Source of the DNA: Inia geoffrensis
Lineage: Eukaryota > Chordata > Mammalia > Artiodactyla > Iniidae
DNA length: 64,000 nt
Reading direction: 5' to 3'
NCBI GenBank assembly: GCA_036417435.1
Contig: CM070919.1
Coordinates: 32,294,318 to 32,358,317 of the forward strand
Shown here: in pieces, positions 11,586 through 24,500 of the stretch
How positions within the stretch are numbered: position 1 is the stretch's first letter
Layout: each line of letters opens with the position of its first letter
Translations under genes and position numbers: made by a program
Notes under the pieces: model-generated
What the model was told of the DNA's origin: nothing
The model's input: the letters and a program-made list of their open reading frames with translations, nothing else
The model's database searches: none

Positions 11586-12054
11586 TGGGACATCCATTTC
11601 CAATTTTGTAAAGAAACGAGGAAAAAAAAGATGTTCTCCAGGGTCTTATTCAGGACTTGGCATTTATGTATGATACCCATCTTTTACAATTTGAGATATC
11701 CCCCTTTCTGGGGGTCTTTCCTGTCCTCTGAGCCCTTATCCCTCATGAACTGTTACTTGTTTATAAAATCATAGTGTCCATGCTCTCAGTCTCTTATCGA
11801 GGACAGTGGGCTCACTAAAATATGTGAAAACAATGTACAGTAGCATCCCAGTTCATCAATCCTCAGAAACTGTCTTAAAGATAGTAAATGACACATGCTG
11901 CTGAAATGAACAACCCAGCGTTTCAGTGGCTTGTCAAGTAAGGGTGTGGTTCTCACAAACATTCTGGTCTGTTGATTTAGGTCACAGTGGAGTGTGTCAG
12001 AGGTGCTCTGCTCTGTGCAAGCATTAGGGGACCAGGCACCTTTAGCTAGTGGTT

Positions 12055-12257
12055 TTTTTTTTTTTTTTAATTTTTTAACATCTTCATTGGAGTATAATTG
12101 CCTTACAATGTTGTGTTAGTTTCTGCTGTATAACAGTGAATCAGCTCTACGTATACATATATCCCCATATCCCCTCCCTCTTGCGTCTCCCTCCCACCCT
12201 CCCTATCCCACCCCTCTAGGTGGTCACAAAGCACTGAGCTGATCTCCCTGTGCTGTG
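12055..12257 (-). mobile_element. 5'-truncated young L1 end, antisense
   Basis: The terminal ~200 bp of the L1 3' UTR with a long oligo-A tail (T run at left). A 12-bp TSD TAGCTAGTGGTT occurs at 12043-12054 and 12258-12269. It closely resembles the 3' ends of the two large L1s in this window, so it is of similar age. Confidence 0.9.
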
Positions 12258-12269
12258 TAGCTAGTGGTT

Positions 12270-13466
12270 CTTAAAGCCTTAAGTTTTCCATGGATAAAGG
12301 AATATAGGGAGCAAAGCTGGGAGGCCTGGACGTGGCATACGCCACTTCTGCCCACGTCCCTTTGGCAGAGACTCAGTCATGTGGCTCTATGTACCTGTCA
12401 GTGAGGCTTGGAAATGTAATCTAGCTGCTTGCCTAAAGGAAAAGGGAATGAGGTTTGGGGAGTAAATAGCATTTTCTCTGCGCTAGTCAGCCAAACAGGT
12501 TTTCTGCAGAGTGAATATTTGTATGCACTTCTTACTTGACATGTGCCGTGTGTAAGATCTCCTTGTCATAATCAAGGAGAAAGAAGCACAAGAATAAGCC
12601 TTGGAATCAAATGGCAGAAGCTGGAATCCTGAAACTCAGAGATGGCTGAGGCACCCACAGTGCGCCTCGGGCTGAGCTTAGGTCTCAAGAGGACAACTGA
12701 GTTTGAGGAGAAGAGCTCTCAAGGGCAGCAGCCTCGTAAAGGACACATCGCAGCTAAAATCCTGTTTAGTTGTAGGGATTTTACAGACATATATTCATGT
12801 AAACTGCCAGAATGCTAAGTGTTAGAAAACCAGTCTTCTATAATAGATCAAATGAGAATGGTTTAAAAAGAGAACCTAATGGTGAATTGGTATGAATTTG
12901 ATTAATAGGTCCGTATTCTAGGTGCACACACATACACGTGCCCAGGCAGACCCTATACTTGCCTTCTCTCTCGTGCTTTCCAACTCAACTCTCGAATGAA
13001 AAATTTTTTATGTTTTTCCCTCTAGACTCTAGTATTTATAATATATGATATCCTAGCCCCTTTTAATATAGTGGCTATCAGGAACATTTTTGAGAATTAT
13101 GGATGTGAGCAATGAAATGTCCTTTGTGCTTTTAAGGTTACAACTGGTGGGCTACTTCAAATAGTCCTATTTGCTTATATAAAACAAATGAAAAGATTAT
13201 GACTAAATCTATACAATCAAACGATAGATAGGTTAGTAATCCAAATTATGTAATTTTCAAAGAATGACGGACTGTTTCTTCAGAAGTATTTTCTTTTTGT
13301 AGTAGAGCTGGCGGTCAAAACTTATTAAATTTCCCAATCTAAAGCACAAGACACAAACTCATCGGTTATATCTGTTGACATTGTATTTAAACCATTTTCT
13401 AGTGACTAGATACTTTCACGGAGCTGCATAGAGCTTAATAATAAACTAAGTATTATGTAGTTTTTC
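12270..13466. other. Single-copy DNA, nothing recognised
   Basis: No repeat, RNA gene or coding signature was identified. Confidence 0.45.
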
Positions 13467-13480
13467 ATAAACTATGATCT

Positions 13481-13675
13481 AGGACTTCCCTAGTGGTCCA
13501 GTGGTTGGGACTCCTTGCTTCCACTGCAGGGGGCACAGGTTCAATCCCTGGTCGGGGAACTAAAATCCCACCTGTTGTACAGCGTGGCCAAAAAACAAAC
13601 AAACAAATTAAAAAACCAAACAAAATCGTTTCGACTATTCTAGATCCTTTGCATTTCCATATAAATTAAAAAAAA
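13481..13675 (+). mobile_element. Short CHR-family SINE carrying an extra L1-like tail segment
   Basis: The body from AGGACTTCCCTAGTGGTCCA to GCGTGGCCAAAAAA is the short tRNA-derived SINE type with a recognisable B box (GGTTCAATCCC). After an A-rich tail there is a 40-bp piece (about 13628-13668) resembling antisense L1 ORF2 (compare 22785-22830), then a second A run. A 14-bp TSD ATAAACTATGATCT flanks the whole unit (13467-13480 and 13676-13689), so both parts were inserted together. Confidence 0.85.
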
Positions 13676-13827
13676 ATAAACTATGATCTGTTTCATAATG
13701 CTTTGATACCTAAGGTTATCAGAAAATAGTACTAACGTTCTTGCCCAAAGTAGCATTCATAAACTCTCTCAAATTGCTTTTAACATAGCCTGTTCTTTGA
13801 TACATTAAAATAATGCTTACTGGAGGG

Positions 13828-13845
13828 TTTTTTTTTTTTTTTTTT
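13828..13845. repeat. Poly(T) run
   Basis: Eighteen or so T residues with no clear flanking duplication. Confidence 0.8.
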
Positions 13846-14138
13846 GACAAAATTTAGACATCACAGTTGTTTTTAAGACAAAGTAAACTTACTTATTTAA
13901 AACTCACCACAGACTATAATTTGCCAGAAAAACTGGACAGCTGGATTGGTAATATAGGTACATCAAAAAGACCTGAATCATCTAGGTGGCAAAACTTCTG
14001 AGAAACCTATTTTCTCCGCGTCTGTTTTACACCATTGTTTTCTGCCCCTGCACCATTTTTCCAGTGCTACTTGTGTTCTCCCCAGTGCTGCTTTCCTCCT
14101 CTTCCTTTCACTGGTCTACTTTTTTTTTTTCTTGTAGC

Positions 14139-14450
14139 ATTTTTTTTTTTTAATTAATTTATTTTTGGTTGTGCTCGGTCTTCATTGCTGTGCGTGGGCT
14201 TTCTCTAGTTGCGGTGAGTGGGGTTACTCTTCGTTGCAGTGCACGGGTTTCTCACTGCATTGGCTTCTCTTGTTGCGGAGCAAGGGCTCTAGGTGCGCGG
14301 GCTTCAGTAGTTGTGGCACGTGGGCTCAGTAGCTGTGGCGCACGGGCTCAGTTGCTCCGCAGCGTGTGGGATCTTCCCGGACCAGGGCTCGAACCCGTGT
14401 CCCCTGCATTTGCAGGCGGATGTTTAACCACTGCACCACCAGGGAAGCCC
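14139..14450 (-). mobile_element. Long CHR-1-type SINE, antisense
   Basis: The tRNA-like head GGGCTTCCCTGGTGGTGCAG at 14450 is followed on the minus strand by the longer body with repeated CACAACTACTGAGCC-type blocks, ending in AAAAATAAAT and an A-tail. This long type is older and shared among cetaceans, hippos and ruminants. No clear TSD is left. The 109-codon open frame across it is repeat sequence. Confidence 0.9.
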
Positions 14451-16200
14451 ACCAATCACCTTTTGAAACATGGTACAGATTGCTTATTTTTCATGTGAAT
14501 TGTTTATTGTCAGTTCCCTCTTTTAACCTGGAATCAATGAATGTTTTCGCCAGTCTCTGTTTCTAAATTGAAATGTGAATCTAACTGCAAGTATTCCTTG
14601 GGTAACCCTTTAATGGATTAGTCTTTACTCAAAATAACCAATAGCAGCAAAGATCACCCAGCGTGGCTTTCATTCAGATGGTTAGCAGCTCTGGTGATAC
14701 AGGTTGAACTCATCACAATTAGAACCTGCTTGTCAATGTCTAGGGACCTTGCACCCAGCAATCCATTGTTCTTGTGCATATAGCGGATGGAGACTTCTTA
14801 TGGAACCGACTCCTCTACCTTTCTGAGTGTTTCATTTGCTAATGCACAGAATTCCAAATTAATTTGAAAAAACAAATCCTAGATTTCCTTTGAAGTCCTC
14901 TCAAATTCTTTTGGAAAGAAGGTCAGTGTAAATAAATGCACAAACTTACTTTTGAAAACGCTTTCATTTCCCATTGATTTTATTTGGGCTTCTTGCTAAG
15001 AAAATATTTTTCCTGCAGTACGGTGTGTCAAGATTGATTTATTTTAAGGACGTATAGCACCGTCCAGCGCTCATGTTTCCCTCACCCACCATTCATTTTT
15101 GTGCAAATACAAATTAAATAGTCTACTTAAAATAAACACCAAGAGTGGCTTTGTAGGGAATGCTTCCTCTGTGAAGTCTACCAGAGGTCTGTTCACAGGC
15201 AGGGAGGAGCCTGAGGCTGTGCTTTCTTCAGATCCTTTAGGGTCGTTTGTCTACCCTACCCTTTTCCTTTCAAAGTCTGTCTCCTTTAGGTCATGAACCA
15301 GCAGCTAAGCAGTATCTTTCCTTCATGGTACCGAGCCCGCTGCTGTCATACCTGCAGCAATAGTTTTCCATTTGACCATGAAATCTGAAATCAATATAGT
15401 TGGTTAAACCAGCTCTTATTATTTTTTAAAGCCAGCACAGTATAGTGCAGAATAGAATGTAATAGAATGCACTGGCACGGAACAGAGTAAAAAACTATCA
15501 GCAGAGAGCCGTGTAGCAAGACTAAGTATTACTTCATTAAACACCCATCTCAGGTGTTTAATATCTATAATAATACATGTGTTATGGGGTCAGCAAAGAG
15601 CAAGCCATTGCTTGAGTTTAGGAATTCTTAACCAAAAACCCATGAGATAGGTTTTAGAGTTTTTCATAAACCTCTTGAAATTGTATGTATGGTTGTGCAT
15701 ATGTGTGTATTGTACATACATATAAATATATGTATATACACATATATAATTTATTTGTTATATATAACTTATTTGTTTTTAGAGGTAGAGTCATAGCTTC
15801 CTTCAGGCTTGCAAACTGGGCTTGTAACTCATACATTTAGGAACCTCATCTCTAGGAAGAGGTATTCTCATTAGAAAAGTCCATGAGTCGGTGATGTCTG
15901 AAGTGCATTAGCATCCAGTGGGTTTTGGCATTTCTTTCATATCAGGGAAAGCCGTATTTTGTTGGTTTATTTGTGAGAATTGTTAATCTTCAAAAAATAG
16001 ATGAATTTGATTAGGTTATATTTAAAAAAATCTCCTCTTGTAAAGGTAATGGCTTCCCTGTCCTTTAAAATTCATTCCATAAACTCATCTGTTTGATATC
16101 GCTTATGTCCAGGCCATCTCTCTAATCCTCAGAGATGTACAGATGTATAACAAATGCTCATTCCTACAGTCCTGGTGCTGGGCAGAGTTCTAGTTGATTT
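14451..16200. other. Single-copy DNA, nothing recognised
   Basis: No known repeat or gene. A TATA/CATA-rich stretch lies at about 15690-15780. Confidence 0.45.
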
Positions 16201-16204
16201 CATG

Positions 16205-16375
16205 TGGTTGTTTTATTTAGTCCTTACACACACCTTGGGGAGGAGATATTATTATCCTGGTACAAGGAAACAGAGACTTAGAGAATTTCAGGGATATGCA
16301 CAAATTCACCAACTTTATAAAAGACAACACTAGAATTGGAATGTATGTCTTCTGGTTCTAAGCCTACTTCCAGGA
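16205..16375 (+). mobile_element. MIR SINE relic
   Basis: The block GATATTATTATCCTGGTACAAGGAAACAGAGACTTAGAGAA corresponds to the MIR core (ATTATCCCCATTTTACAGATGAGGAAACTGAGGCACAGAG), in fragments. It is strongly diverged, as expected for this ancient mammalian tRNA-derived SINE. Confidence 0.65.
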
Positions 16376-16984
16376 TGCATTTAGAATGGATGGATTACTA
16401 ATGAGGGGAAGCCTTTCATGGTGCTGTCATCTTGCTTTCCGCCTTCAAGTTGTAATTAGGACCATTGGATTAGGTGTGCTGCTCTACTTCATCAGCCATC
16501 TTCAGTTGATCACTTAATATATTGTCCAAGTTTGTACACATTTGAATGTTTAAAAAGGCATTCTACTAGTAATCACTACTGTCCCAAGTCAACCACGATA
16601 TAGTTACCCAAAATGACATTAATGCGTCGTGTTGGTTCTCTCTAGAATATCTCAGAGGTAGAAGAAAAGGCAAATTTGTATTTGTATATTCTGGTTTATC
16701 ATATAAGCAATATGTGAACTGATTTGTATAATTCTCCTAAAATTTTCTACTAGTCAGATATTTCCTTGTTTTCCTATATATTTCTTGAAGTTCAGGGATG
16801 ACGAAAGAATTGAGCTGGATATAAACGTCTGATTTGTTAGTGATATATGACCATCCTATGCAGGGATTATCCCAGCTTTCATTACAGATGTTTTTCAAAA
16901 TTATTGAACAAGAATAATTAGGAGTTATGTATAATTTTTTCATTGATTATAAAGATAATCATTATGCTAGGGGAAACGATTCTT

Positions 16985-17165
16985 TTCTTGGAGTACAAAG
17001 ATGTAGGCTTGAATCTTGGCTACACGGTTCAAAAAGTTTGAAACTTTGGACAAACTAATTTATGTCAGTACGTGAATTTTCTCATTTGAAAAAGGATTAT
17101 ACTAGATATGCTGTAAATATGAAATAAGATGATACGTAAGTGCTTTGGAAACTGTAAAGTACTTT
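16985..17165 (-). mobile_element. MIR SINE relic, opposite orientation
   Basis: GGCTTGAATCTTGGCTAC, TTCTCATTTGAAAAAGGA and AAGTGCTTTGGAAACTGTAAA follow the MIR layout read in the reverse sense. It is ancient and worn. Confidence 0.6.
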
Positions 17166-17169
17166 AAAT

Positions 17170-18020
17170 ATGTATGTATGTATATATGTGTACACATTTA
17201 CATGTCAAATTTTTCATACATTTACATTGCCACATAAAGTTTATTTGCTTTACAATAGAATTTTAACCAACAGATTTTATAATTAAAAATATATGTATGT
17301 ATACAAAAATTTCTATATCTTTAAAATAATTCTTAAAAAACCCCATCAAGGATATTATATTCGAACTCCCTGCCTAGAGCTGTTTTCTAAAAATGTCCTG
17401 AAGATGGCATAGTAAGTACACTTTGGCACAAACATTTTTAAAGAAGAGGTTTTAAGAAAAATGTATATGAGGTTAAAACACTCAATTTAAAACAAGCCTT
17501 TTCTAAGTTTGTGGAAAAGAAAATTTCTGAGCCTTTTAACCAAGGCCCATTGTTTGAATGTTACAACAATCATGTGTTTGATTGCGCCTTAAGGGGTAAC
17601 AGGTTAGCTCGTCAGAAAACTCATAGAATCTGCTATTATTGATGGGAGTCAGGTTTAGTTCACATCGTACAGTTTTATCAGTAAATTTACCCTTGGAATT
17701 GTAAAACAGCTGATGCACTCATCTGGTATCTTCTGCATAATGTACAATCTGCCCCTAAATGCCAGTTTTTATTAGACACATTATGAGGATAAGGGCTGGC
17801 AGAGAGAAGACATTAGTTGAAAAATATCTGTTTTATTAAAATATAAGATATAGTGGGGCCCTATTCTTAGAAAAAAATATTGACAGGTTGCATTCTTTCT
17901 GTGGGGTTGTAATACTTGTAAGTTTTAAAAATGTGCACGTACATGACGCCAGCTTTATCTTCTACAACGTGGAACTAGAATCAATATGGGTGCCTGGTGA
18001 AACACAGAACTGTGACAGTA
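17170..18020. other. AT-rich single-copy DNA
   Basis: ATGTATGTATATATG-type low complexity occurs at 17168-17200 and near 17285. No gene is seen. Confidence 0.45.
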
Positions 18021-18035
18021 GATCTGCTGTATTTT

Positions 18036-18260
18036 GTTTTGTTTTGTTTTGTTTTTTGGGGGGGTGCTGGTACGCGAGCCTCTCACCGCTGTGGCCTCTC
18101 CCGTTGCGGAGCACAGGCTCCGGACGCGCAGGCTCAGCGGCCATGGCTCACGGGGCCCAGCCACTCCGCGGCATGTGGGATCTTCCCGGACCGGGGCACG
18201 AACCCATGTCTCCTGCATCGGCAGGCGGACTCTGAACCACTGTACCACCAGGGAAGCCCA
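18036..18260 (-). mobile_element. CHR-type SINE, antisense
   Basis: Full body with the A-tail turned into a (TTTTG)n run and a G run (18036-18066). The TSD core CTGCTGTATTT is present on both sides (near 18024 and 18264). Open frames of 91-115 codons here are SINE shadow frames. Confidence 0.93.
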
Positions 18261-18403
18261 GAGCTGCTGTATTTATTATCAGAGGTCATTTGTTCTTAGC
18301 CATCTCTGAGACTTACCTGTTTTTACATGTCACACATTAAATACAGTGTGTATAGTGTAGGGTATCCACCTATTAAGGACTTAAAATCTAAATATGACCA
18401 ATA

Positions 18404-18425
18404 GTATATATATATATATATATAT
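18404..18425. repeat. (TA)n microsatellite
   Basis: About eleven TA units in AT-rich surroundings. Confidence 0.9.
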
Positions 18426-21144
18426 GCATCTGCATATAATATCAGGCATAATTAGTGTTTTATATATATTTGTTGTGAGTATAAATCCGTAGGCACTCTC
18501 TTACAGTAAATACACAAGTGAAAACTTATTTTTACAAGTAAATTCATTTCTGAGTGGCTGGAGAGAAGAATTGGTGTTTTATGGGTGTTGGCAAATTGTC
18601 TTTCACGGAAAGGGAACTTCTTGGCTTAAACTTTTGAGAACTGAGCTTGAGTCCCCACAAAACTGTCATTTGATAAGATTAGAATTTAGTGATTTCTTAT
18701 GCTATTTGGACAGCACTGAGATGCTCGAGTGATGTTAGACGTTCTGACACCTTAAAGCTAGTTATGAACTTACTTTGTTCTGCATCAATATCCAACACCC
18801 CTGGAGTTTTTAGAAATCAAAAGTGATACATTTTTGCCATTTGTAAGTCATAGACAAGTCAGTATAATCCTCTTGGTAATGAAAGTGGCCTCATACGTTT
18901 AGAGAATTATAGATCATGATGCTTACAAAGAAGCGGTCGTAAATTATCAAAGGAACAATAGATGGTTTAAAAATGTCTAAGTGCTTATTAACTTGATTGT
19001 CAATAATGTCTCAGTTTGACTCAGATAGATCAATTTGACAGTATGCTTTTAAAGATGTCAAGCTGCATATTTGTGAATATACTATAGTGCTACTGTAACA
19101 ATGTTTTCAAAATTGTGCATTTATGCATTTATTTCAGTGGCCTTTTCTAGTACATTTTCCATTGGTTGTCTCCATTTTAAAGAAATAAGCAAAACTGATA
19201 AGCAAGGGATACAAGCTAACAAAGAAAAAGCATAAAAAAGAAAGTAAAAAAAAATCTTACTTTGTAACTTATTTCTAATTTAATCTGACAGAATCAAAGA
19301 ATTAGTCCATTGTTTGGAGAGTCTCAAAAGATTGTTAGATCTTATTATTTGATTGAAAGGAAACGTGGCTTTTAGTTATAGTGTTCATATTTCTTTGAAT
19401 TCAGCCTTTGTTTTTTTTCATTGTAGAGTGGCATTTCATACAGTTGTCAGGCTTGTAAAACCTTCTGCACTGATACTGTAGCACAGCCTATACATGTAGA
19501 ATGAACAGAATGGTACCTTTTGTTTCAAAAGAGCCCCAAACATGTCATAATGTCTCCAATAAGTTTTGAGATCCACAGTATAGAACCCAGCAACTTGGAG
19601 GATTGTCACACGTTAACAAAGGGAGCAAAACTGTATCATCTATATTATGATGAGAGAATCAACAAATATCTGTGCGTGAACAATGTTGATTGAATTATTA
19701 CTTAGAACTCATAACAACTGGTGGAAGCAGCTGAAAGTGCACTGTGGTGATATTGCTTTGTAATTATTTAGTTGTTCACATTTTCTTGAATAGATTTTAA
19801 AATGTGTTTTTTTCTGTATTACACAGAAGATAGTGATAAATGAGATGAAATCGGTTGTCATTACCTCCTGTTAAAATCATGTATATTTCTTAACCACATG
19901 CTTTTATAAAACAGTCTTTTCTAAGTGGTCACACAAGATGTATCACAATGTTTCTGTCATTTGAAAAAGGAACATAGCAACCAGGGAACAGTGTTAGGGA
20001 ATTTACTATCTTATCTTACTTAATTTGTTTTAAAACAAACATAATTGCATTTTTAAACCTTTTTCTTTTTTTGCATTGGTTCCTTTATTCTATATTACAG
20101 AGAATCTACCTTTAGTCGCCTTTCTCCATAAAAACAGCAATCTGTAAACTGGATATATTTTATAATGTCTAAGGCTACAATCAATTAGAGAGTATGCCAT
20201 CTTCTGTTCCAAAAGATTTTAAAATAGTAGCCATTATAATAATTTAGATGTGGCGTTACATGAAAAGGAGAAGGCGTCGTGAATGATCGCCAAAGGATTC
20301 TTAACAGCTTTAAGATTGTGTGATTTTTCTGAATGAAGTTTGGGTGTTCCTAAAGCAATACCATTAGTCATGGTAAGTTAAATTATTCATATAATCCATC
20401 TCCTTATCTTGTCTAAATAATCAACGCTAGCATGTGTAAAGCTTTAGCAACATCAATGTTATGCCCCTTGGCAGAGATAAAAGGGTTGAGTTGAAGGAAA
20501 AAGGACTCTAATTGCATTTATGGAAGCGTCAGTGTGAAGCTCAGTGCATGGTTCCTGGTTTCAGTTTCAGTGATGTCTTCTTTAATTTGTGAAAACTCTA
20601 GAATGCCACACCTTCCTTTAGGAACACTTACTTCTCAGAGAATATTTAGGGACTCCAATGATAAACTCATACCAGGCAGTTTCTCCTACATTTGGATCAC
20701 TGCCACCGCCATAAAATAACTTTGGTCCTTTGGGTGTTGGTTGCCAAGAATGGTGCAGGGCCCTAGTGATGATGGCTTTGCTCCCTCTAACATCTGTGGG
20801 TCACTCCAACTCACTCTGGAGACAATTACCAATCAGGCCTTTCTCAAACACTGCTGGTATCATGACACATAGTGGTGAAGGTTAATTTCTTTTGGCCCAT
20901 GGTGAAAAATATATAACCCCATCTTTTTCCTTTTTGTTTTAAGTAAGAAAATTAAGAGCTAAACTCATACACAGTTGAGCAATCACTGCCCAGATGTCGT
21001 TTCAAGTGCTGTGTAGCCCGGCATCTCTTCCTTCTGTTTCATTAAATTCATTAAGTCCATTAAATTCATCAAGCCGACTGTGCTCGGTTTTATTCCTTGA
21101 TGCCTAATTTTGTAAAAGCTACTTCATGTCCTCATGGCAATAGG
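18426..21144. other. Single-copy DNA, nothing recognised
   Basis: AT-rich sequence without a recognisable repeat family. A 61-codon frame at 20534-20719 has a hydrophobic start but no family resemblance and no splice context that I trust. Confidence 0.45.
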
Positions 21145-21159
21145 TGAAGTATAATTCTT

Positions 21160-21561
21160 TTTTATTTCTTTTTAACACCTTTATTGGAGTATAACTGCTC
21201 TACAATGGTGTGTTAGTTTCTGCTTTATAACAAAGTGAATCAGCTATATGTATACATATGTCCCCATATCCCCTCCCTCTTGCGTCTCCCTCCCTCGCAC
21301 CCTCCCTATCCCACCCCCCCATCCCGCCCCTCTTAGGTGGTCACAGAGCACTGAGCTGATCTCCCTGTGCTATGCGGCTGCTTCCCACTAGCTATCTATT
21401 TTACGTTTGGTAGTGTATATATGTCCATGCCACCCTCTCACTTCGTCCCAGCTTACCCTTCCCCCTCCCTGTGTCCTCAAGTCCATTCTCTAGTACGTCT
21501 GCATCTTTATTGCTGTCCTGCCCCTAGGTTCATCAGAACCTGTTTTTTTTTTTTTTTTTTT
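21160..21561 (-). other. 3' UTR of L1 copy A
   Basis: It contains the TGGTCACAGAGCACTGAGCT and AGGAGTATAACTG-type blocks that also make up the short L1 ends at 12.1, 30.9 and 51.6 kb, a C/CCCT-rich patch at 21275-21335 (G-rich on the sense strand), and a T run at 21543-21563. Confidence 0.85.
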
Positions 21562-24500
21562 TTAGATTCATAGATATGTGTTAGCATACCGTATTTGTTT
21601 TTCTCTTTCAGACTTACTTAATTCTGTATGACAGACTCTAGGTCCATCCACCTCACTACAAATAACTCAATTTCATTTCCTTTTATGGTTGAGTAATATT
21701 CCATTGTATATATATGCCACATCTTCTTTATACCTTCAGCTGTCGATGGACACTTAGGTTGCTTCCATGTCCTGGCTATTATAAATAGTGCTGCAGTGAA
21801 CACTGTGGTACATGACACTTTTTGAATTATGGTTTTCTCAGGGTACATGCCCAGTAGTGGGGCTGCTGGGACATATGGTAGTTCTATTTTTAGTTCCATA
21901 CTGTTCTCCATAGTGGCTATATCAATATACATTCCCACCAGCAGTGCAAGAGGGTTCCCTTTTCTCCATACCCTCTCCAGCATTTATTGTTTGTAGAGTT
22001 TTTGATGATGGCCATTCTGACCGGTGTGAAGTGATACCTCATTGTAGTTTTGATTTGCATTTCTCTAACGATTAGTCATGTTGAGCATCCTTTCATGTGT
22101 TTCTTGGCAATCTGTGTATCTTCTTTGGAGAAATGTCTCTTTAGGTCTTCTGCCCATTTTTGGATTGTTTGTCTGTTTTTTTGATATGGAGCTGCACGAG
22201 CTACTTGTATATTTTGGAGATTAATCCTTTGTCAGTTGCTTCGTTTGCAAATATTTTCTCCCATTCTGAGGGTTGTCTTTTGGTTTTGGTTATGGTTTCC
22301 TTTGCTGTGCAAAAGCTTTTAAGTTTCATTAGGTCCCATTTGTTTTTCTCTCCATTTCTCTAGCAGGTGGGTCAAAAAGGATCTTGCTGTGATGTATGTG
22401 ATAGAGTGTTCTGCCTATGTTTTCCTCTAAGAGTTTGATAGTGTCTGGCCTTACATTTAGGTCCTTAATCCATTTTGAGTTTATTTTTGTGTATGGTGTT
22501 AGGGAGTGTTCTAATTTCATTCTTTTACATGTAGCTGTCCAGTGTTCCCAGCACCACTTATTGAAGAGGCTGTCTTTTCTCCATTGTGTATTCTTGCCTC
22601 CATTATCAAAGGTAAGGTGACCATATGTGTGTGGGTTTATCTCTGGGCTTTCTATCCTGTTCCATTGATCTATATTTCTGTTTTTGTGCCAGTACCATAC
22701 TGTCTTGATTACTGTCGCTTCGTAGTATAGTCTGAAGTCTGGTAGCCTGATTCTTCCAGCTCCGTTTTTCTTTCTCAAGATTGCTTTGGCTATTCAGGGT
22801 CCTTTGTGTTTCCATACAAATTGTGAAATTTTTTGTTCTAGTTCTGTGAAAAATGCCATTGGTAGTTTGATAGGGATTGCATTGAATCTGCAGATTGCTT
22901 TGGATACTAGAGTCATTTTCACCGTGTTGATTCTTCCAATTCAAAAACATGGTATATCTCTCCATCTGTTTGTATCATCTTTAATTTCTTTCACAAAGTC
23001 TTATAGTTTTCTGCATACAGGTCTTTTGTCTCCTTAGGTAGGTTTATTCCTAGGTATTTTATTCTTTTGTTGCAATGGTAAATGGGAGTGTTTCCTTAAT
23101 TTCCCTTTCAGATTGTTCATCATTAGTGTATAGGAATGCAAGAGATTTCTGTGCATTAATTTTGTATCCTGCTACTTTACCACATTCATTGATTAGCTCT
23201 AGTAGTTTTCTGGTAGCATCTTTAGGATTCTCTATGTATAGCATCATGTCATCTGCAAACAGTGACAGCTTTACTTCTTCTTTTCCAATTTGAATTCCTT
23301 TTATTTCTTTTTTTTTCTGATTGCTGTGTCTAAAACTTCCAAAACTATGTTGAATAATAGTGGTGAGAGTGGTCAACCTTGTCTTGTTCCTGATCTGAGT
23401 GGAAATGGTTTCAGTTTTTCACCCTTGAGGACTATGTTGGCTGTGGGTTTGTCATATATGGCCTTTATTATGTTGAGGAAAGTTCCCTCTATGCCTACTT
23501 TCTGAAGAGTTTTTATCATAAATGGGTGTTGAATTTTGTCAAAAGCTTTTTCTGCACCTATTGAGTTGATCATATGGTTTTTGTTCTTCAATTTGTTAAT
23601 ATGGTTTATCACATTGATTTATTTGCATATATGGAAGAATCCTTGCATTCCTGGGGTAAACCCCAATTGATCATGGTGTATGATCCTCTAAATGTGCTGT
23701 TGGATTCTGTTTGCTAGTATTTTGTTGAGGATTTTTGCATCTATGTTCATCAGTGATATTGGCCTGTAGTTTTCTTTCTCTGTGACATCCTTGTCTGGTT
23801 TTGGTATCAGGGTGATGGTGACCTTGTAGAATGAGTTTGGGAGTGTTCCTCCCTCTGCTATATTTTGGAAGAGTTTGAGAAGTATAGGTCTTAGCTCTTC
23901 TCTAAATGCTTGATAGAATATGCCTGTGAAGCCATCTGGTCCTGGGCTTTTGTTTGTTGGAAGAATTTTTATCACAGTTTCAATTTCAGTGCTTGTGATG
24001 GGTCTGTTTATATTTTCTATTTCTTCCTGGTTCAGTCTCAGAAGGTTGTATTTTTCTAAGAATTTGTCCATTTCTTCCAGATTGTCCATTTTATTGGCAT
24101 AGAGTTGCTTGTAGTAATCTCTCATGATCATTTTTATTTCTGCAGTGTCAGTTGTTACTTCTCCTTTTTCATTTCTAATTCTATTGATTTGAGTCTTCTC
24201 CCTTTTTTTCTTGATGAGTCTGGCTAATGGTTTATCAATTTTGTTTATGTTCGCAAAGAGCCAGCTTTTCGTTTTATTGAACTTTGCTATCGTTTCCTTC
24301 ATTTCTTTTTCATTTATTTGTGATCTGACCTTTATGATTTCTTTCCTTCTGCTAACTTTGGGTTTTTTGGGTTTTTTTCTTCTTTCTCTAAGTGCTTTAG
24401 GTGTAAGGTTAGGTTGTTTATGTGAGATGTTTCTTGTTACTTGAAGTAGGATTGTACTGCTATAAACTTCCCTCTTAGAACTGCTTTTGCTGTATCTCAT

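Noticed and set aside
20534..20719. A 61-codon frame with hydrophobic start that looks like a secreted peptide
   Set aside because: No cysteine pattern, no family resemblance, and no splice sites or polyadenylation signal that fit.
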